Assembly (NCBI GenBank): GCA_963457665.1 | Contig: OY735201.1 | Coordinates: 28,123,548-28,187,547 of the forward strand | DNA from: Thysanoteuthis rhombus | Taxonomy: Eukaryota > Mollusca > Cephalopoda > Oegopsida > Thysanoteuthidae | Reading direction: 5' to 3' | Length of the DNA: 64,000 nt | Part shown: in pieces, positions 60,516 to 64,000 of the stretch | Layout of the letters: the number at the start of each line of letters is the position of its first letter | Position numbering within the stretch: position 1 is the first letter of the stretch | Notes under the pieces: model-generated | Database searches by the model: none | What the model saw: only the letters and a program-made list of their open reading frames with translations | What the model was told of the DNA's origin: nothing | Program-made: the position numbers and the translations under genes

Positions 60516-62973
60516 CTACGAAATTCAAAAAAGTCAAATGTGATATTTCCCAGACAGATGGCTATTGAAAAATTTTATTGTAAGAGGCAGAGGAATATTT
60601 TGGTTGATCTCTGAATGGTTGCATTGGAAGAACATTGATTATAAAACATTCAAAATAAAATTCGAGAAAACTCAATTTTCTTTTACTTTTTGATAGTTTT
60701 TTTATTTAAAAGACTTGAAAAGAACGCAGAATATTCGGAAATATATTTTTTAAAAAGTCATTCATTCAAAACTTATGTCAACAGAATTCATGATTTTCTA
60801 TGATATATCGGCAAAAATCAATACGTTTTTCAATTTTTCGTCTGTAGATGTAATAGTGAAAATTGTCACATCGTATGTTTGTCGGTCTGTTTTCTGTCAC
60901 GTAATAGAAAAGACCTGAAGATGGAAGAACCCCATCTAAATTCAGCAGACTTACTTTATGCAGTTAGGGAAAAGGTTTGGGAGTTAAATCTGAAAAAAAG
61001 GGATTTCCTACTTCTGAAGTATCTATGATGCAAAACAGGACCCTTACTAACGGATCAAGAATATACATATGTATATCTTCTCATTTCATATGTTTGTGTA
61101 TAATTACTCAAATGGTAAAAAATGAATTGTCCTCGTTCTGAGGAGTAAAAGGTGATCAGAAATTAAATACACTGAATGAAAAGTAGACTTTGTTTTAGAA
61201 ATTTCCAAATATATATTTACAGTCGTTTATTCGTAATCCATTGAAAATTGTGAATATACCGGTACATCACGGTATCTATAAGAAAAGTGATCTCATGAAT
61301 GATTTTCTAAGCCGAAATAGTGTAAAGCGAAGAAGCAATTACTAATTGGGGTAAAATTCTGAGCGTCTCCAGACCTAAGCGATTGTCAGAATGTGATGTC
61401 AGACTGAGTTGTCGAAGTCATGCGTTAGAAGAGAGAGAGAGAATAAGAATGTGTCTAGCAAAACATAATCTGAACACTACTTTCAATTGTTGCCTTCTCT
61501 CGAAGAAACAAAAACAGCTGAATGAAGTGAACATTCGAAAATTGAGGACTATATTAGAATTCCATGAAAAGATTCTCTTAGGAAAAAATAACATTAAAAT
61601 ACCTGTCCCAGAGGAAGAATCACTTGTTTAGAAGAATTGGTAGGAGATATTTACCAAGCAATCTCGTTACTTTCAATCGGGAGAGACCGTGGTTAAGAAC
61701 AAAAAACACAATGTTCATCATGTAAGTAGATTAGACTGATCACTTATTATCTATCTCAATCTTTTACGAAGTGACCGTTGAGTAAATGGTCAATTTTCAC
61801 CACGGATATCTCCAAAATATTTGCATTGTGTCTTTTTAGGTGGCTATTATGTACATCTATGGATGTATATTAAACAGAAAGTTATGTTTCTTTATAGCAT
61901 TATAGTTACATTTGAAATGGAAACCCACTTCAATAAACCTTTTCAAAAATTTCAGAAAACTTTTTTTCTAGGCGCATTTGGCGTGTGCACTAATTTTGGT
62001 TTAGCTGCACCAATGTGCTAGATAGATCACATAGACAGACCGACAGACAGACCGACAAACAGACAGCCAAGGGGATACAGCTTCTATGAACCAATTAATA
62101 AATTAATAACAATTAAAAGACCTGCTGTTAATGTTGAAAAAAATATAAGGAAAAGAATTCTGCGAAAGTCTGGAACACAAAGCATAAAATCGAAAAAGTT
62201 GATAAATTTTACCTGGAAAAAGGGCACCAGCTGAGCTGCTCAGTGCAATAACTGAAAAACAAATAAAATAGTTATTTCAAATTCATTTTGCCGGATATTA
62301 TCTTGTATTTAAGACGTCATTGCTATGGATAATAAGGCTGAAAGCATTTCCTTCCTTTCAATCAAAATATATAGAATCGTTTTCCAAACAATCCCTCGTA
62401 AACATGTATCGCAGAATCTCAAACGAACCAAAGCTGAATCAGGGTTCTCCATGCACGGATCCTATCTCATTATCAGCTAAATAAACTGTGTTAATTATAA
62501 AAGTTGGGGGTGTGTGAGCATGGATCAGCCTGAAAATTCAATTACTTCCGAGGCCCACTCTTCCACTGAATGAAATTGAAATTAATTGAGAACTTCCAAA
62601 GTGGACAGGCGGTGCAACGGACGGATACAATGGAATGACGAAAGAACAGGAGGATATTTGTTGACAAATGTAAATAATTGAACGAGTTTTTGATAAAAGC
62701 AAATGAATTCTACTCAAAAGCCATTTCCTTTCATGAAAAGGAAAATGACAAAACGACGAATTCTTTTATGCTTCTGTAATTCTAGCCCTTGTACTGAGAG
62801 CCTTGTGAAGATGCATTGAGTACAATTTATAAAACTTGACGTTACATTGAACAGCCTATAGAATCAGAGTCTAGCAGTCTAAGCCACGTTGATCAACTGT
62901 TGTCGAATTTTGTAATGAGGAAAACAAATTTACCTGCCAGCAAGGCTGAAACAAGCAGATGAACGGTTGCCAT
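59242..62973 (-). CDS. Suckerin-like secreted structural protein (three coding exons, 450 aa)
   Basis: The spliced CDS joins 62,973-62,934, 62,251-62,213 and 60,515-59,242 (40 + 39 + 1,274 nt, in frame, 451 codons with stop). Residues 1-23 (MATVHLLVSALLAVIALSSS, AGA) form a signal peptide with a likely cut after AGA. Residues 27 to about 215 are Gly/Tyr/Leu/His repeats with five HTVSHVSH blocks starting at 46, 72, 106, 140 and 176. They are embedded in GGYGLGG and FHGGYGLGG text. Residues about 220-377 are a non-repetitive His/Val/Tyr/Arg/Pro region with the only Trp and the only Lys. Residues 378-450 return to YGGH, GGYGLGG and GGHFGG repeats ending GGVHF. There is no cysteine. Known suckerins alternate Ala/Thr/Val/Ser/His modules that form beta-sheets with Gly/Tyr/Leu-rich flexible modules, and they assemble sucker ring teeth without covalent crosslinks. 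The module layout fits that family. Another Gly-rich secreted matrix protein (for example shematrin-like) is the main alternative. Confidence 0.8.
62030..62072. repeat. (GACA)n degenerate microsatellite in suckerin intron 2
   Basis: Repeated GACA/GACC units near 62,036-62,065, about 140 bp downstream, in transcript terms, of exon 2. Confidence 0.85.
62213..62251 (-). CDS. Suckerin-like gene, coding exon 2 (39 nt microexon)
   Basis: It is bounded by the acceptor TTTGTTTTTCAG and the donor GTAAAA. It encodes (V)IALSSSAGALFP plus the first base of Gly, that is, the end of the signal peptide. Its length is a multiple of three with phase 1 on both sides, so skipping it would keep the frame. The homologous acceptor survives in the decayed copy at 52,690-52,692. 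Confidence 0.8.
62934..62973 (-). CDS. Suckerin-like gene, coding exon 1 (start codon and signal peptide)
   Basis: ATG at 62,973-62,971 opens MATVHLLVSALLA and ends at the donor CTGGCAG/GTAAAT. It joins exon 2 in phase 1. An AAAGACAAA sequence precedes the ATG. The hydrophobic run and its junction in frame with the next two exons decide this start. Confidence 0.8.
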
Positions 62974-62993
62974 TTTGTCTTTTCAGATGTCAA

Positions 62994-63121
62994 CTGCAAA
63001 AAATAGTATGAAAAGAACGATTATATATTTGAATTAATTCTGGTATTCCGTACTTATTATACAATATATCATCGATATATTTTGATATATATTATTCAAT
63101 GTGCACTATATTTACATTACC
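62994..63121 (-). other. Candidate 5' UTR intron of the suckerin-like gene
   Basis: A strong acceptor (CTATTTTTTGCAG, complement ending at 62,994) lies 21 bp upstream of the start codon. An AAG/GTAATG donor-like site sits at about 63,121. Together they would leave a short non-coding exon between about 63,195 and 63,121. This rests on splice-site appearance only. Confidence 0.35.
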
Positions 63122-63221
63122 TTCTCTAGCATACTGTATTCAATGTACCGTTTATTTGTATCATTTAACGAAACAAACTGAAAACCGATCACAGTCGTCA
63201 TGGAAAGCTTTTGTCCAGTGG

Positions 63222-63228
63222 ATTTATA
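63222..63228 (-). promoter_or_regulatory. Candidate TATA box of the suckerin-like gene
   Basis: TATAAAT on the minus strand, within ATTATAAATC. It would place transcription start near 63,190-63,200, just ahead of the candidate non-coding first exon. TATA-like strings are common in AT-rich DNA, so the support is mostly positional. Confidence 0.35.
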
Positions 63229-63234
63229 ATAGCT

Positions 63235-64000
63235 GATGTTATTGTTTTACTCCTTTTGGTATACTGGACTATTGAAAAAAAACATCTACGCCTATCCATT
63301 CGAAGTAACATAATTAAAGGATTACAAAATACAGATTTTATTTAAAAACAGTATAAAAGTTTGGAATCAAACCTCAATCAATACCAATATTCATTGCTAA
63401 TGGGTTTTAGAAAAGCCAATCATCTTTAGAAATACCACATCCAAAGTCTTAGTACATTGAGATCGTCAAACGTATCATTCCTTGGAATCTTTGAACATTT
63501 CATTGATTTCATAAAACCCCTAGTTTGACAATCAAATTAGTAAAGGTTAGCATGCCTCTGATGCTGCCCACTCAAACCAATATAGATTTGATCTTCACTT
63601 CGAGCCCAAATAATGTAGCTTTCAGTCAAACTAAGCTAAACTCATTAAACTCAGTAAATATCAAGTATATATTTTTCAGTATGTAGAGTGCATATACAAC
63701 GTATGAAACCGCAAAAGGACGGACGGAATCATTGGTGGATTATAATAAAATGCCTGTCCCTGTTTCACTTTAGCTTTAATTCATTTTGGTTAATAGAAGA
63801 AATACGGGAAACAAATATTGGCAGGAATTCACATACATCGTTAACAAACAAAGCAAAGCTATTAAACAGCTATAATCAATCTGGAGTAAAGTAGTATTGA
63901 GAAGAAGATCGCTGTTTAAATTTTCTTATAAAATCAATGATCCGGAGTCAATATCTTTGGGATGAATAATCTAAATCATATTTTATAATAGCCACAATAA
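63235..64000. other. Unassigned DNA upstream of the suckerin-like gene
   Basis: No gene or repeat family was recognised. It may contain 5' regulatory sequence of the minus-strand suckerin-like gene, but no motif can be singled out reliably. Confidence 0.4.

Larger units (their letters stand above)
59115..63010 (-). repeat. Segmental duplicate of the suckerin locus, unit B (intact gene)
   Basis: Partner of unit A at 49,790-53,350, in the same orientation. It carries the complete three-exon reading frame, so it is the functional member of the pair. It lacks the large (AT)n tract and RTE fragment found in unit A's intron 2. Confidence 0.8.

Noticed and set aside
60516-60537. ATG at 60,537 as the start of the Gly-rich protein
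   Set aside because: It lies in the intron next to the acceptor and lacks a signal peptide. The upstream exons supply one with correct phases.
59242-62973. Shell matrix (shematrin-like) or spider-type Gly-rich protein as the main call
   Set aside because: The alternation of His/Val/Ser blocks with Gly/Tyr/Leu blocks fits suckerins better. The alternative is noted but not preferred.

Overview
The window is AT-rich, repeat-dense, intron-bearing animal DNA with one recognisable host gene. That gene (minus strand, CDS 59,242-62,973, three coding exons) encodes a secreted Gly/Tyr/Leu-rich protein. Five HTVSHVSH blocks alternate with GGYGLGG-type blocks, and it has no cysteine. This His/Val/Ser versus Gly/Tyr/Leu alternation is characteristic of suckerins, the silk-like structural proteins of sucker ring teeth in decapodiform cephalopods. 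On that basis the best guess is a squid, cuttlefish or bobtail genome. The organism call is an inference from this single gene plus the repeat landscape.

Layout. 0-4.7 kb holds pieces of an unnamed dispersed repeat (called family A here) and unassigned DNA. 4.7-11.6 kb is a pile-up of three decayed non-LTR retrotransposons: two copies of a LINE with an R2/CRE-type restriction-like endonuclease, placed tail to tail, then a Jockey/CR1-like LINE on the minus strand. 11.6-23 kb is a mosaic of short dispersed repeats (families A, C, D, E), some with tRNA-like A and B boxes. 23-29.5 kb has (TA)n/(TG)n microsatellites and unassigned DNA. 29.5-30.7 kb is another endonuclease-type LINE, internally deleted. 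30.7-43 kb holds family A copies, a roughly 140-bp tandem array (37.3-38.0 kb), a roughly 30-bp minisatellite family and unassigned DNA. 43.1-48.6 kb has two RTE-type LINE 3' ends and a mariner DNA transposon relic. 49.8-53.35 kb is a decayed second copy of the suckerin locus. 53.4-59.1 kb is microsatellite-rich unassigned DNA. 59.1-63.2 kb is the apparently intact suckerin gene with a candidate promoter.

The main observation is a collinear segmental duplication. The intact gene and the broken copy about 9.3-9.65 kb downstream match in order: 3' UTR, stop codon, part of the last exon, several intron segments, exon 2 with its acceptor, and a remnant of the signal-peptide exon. This is birth and death within a structural-protein gene cluster. 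All transposon protein relics seen here are broken. I recognised no retrovirus, LTR element with coding capacity, Polinton or toxin gene, and no CRISPR array or bacterial-type operon.
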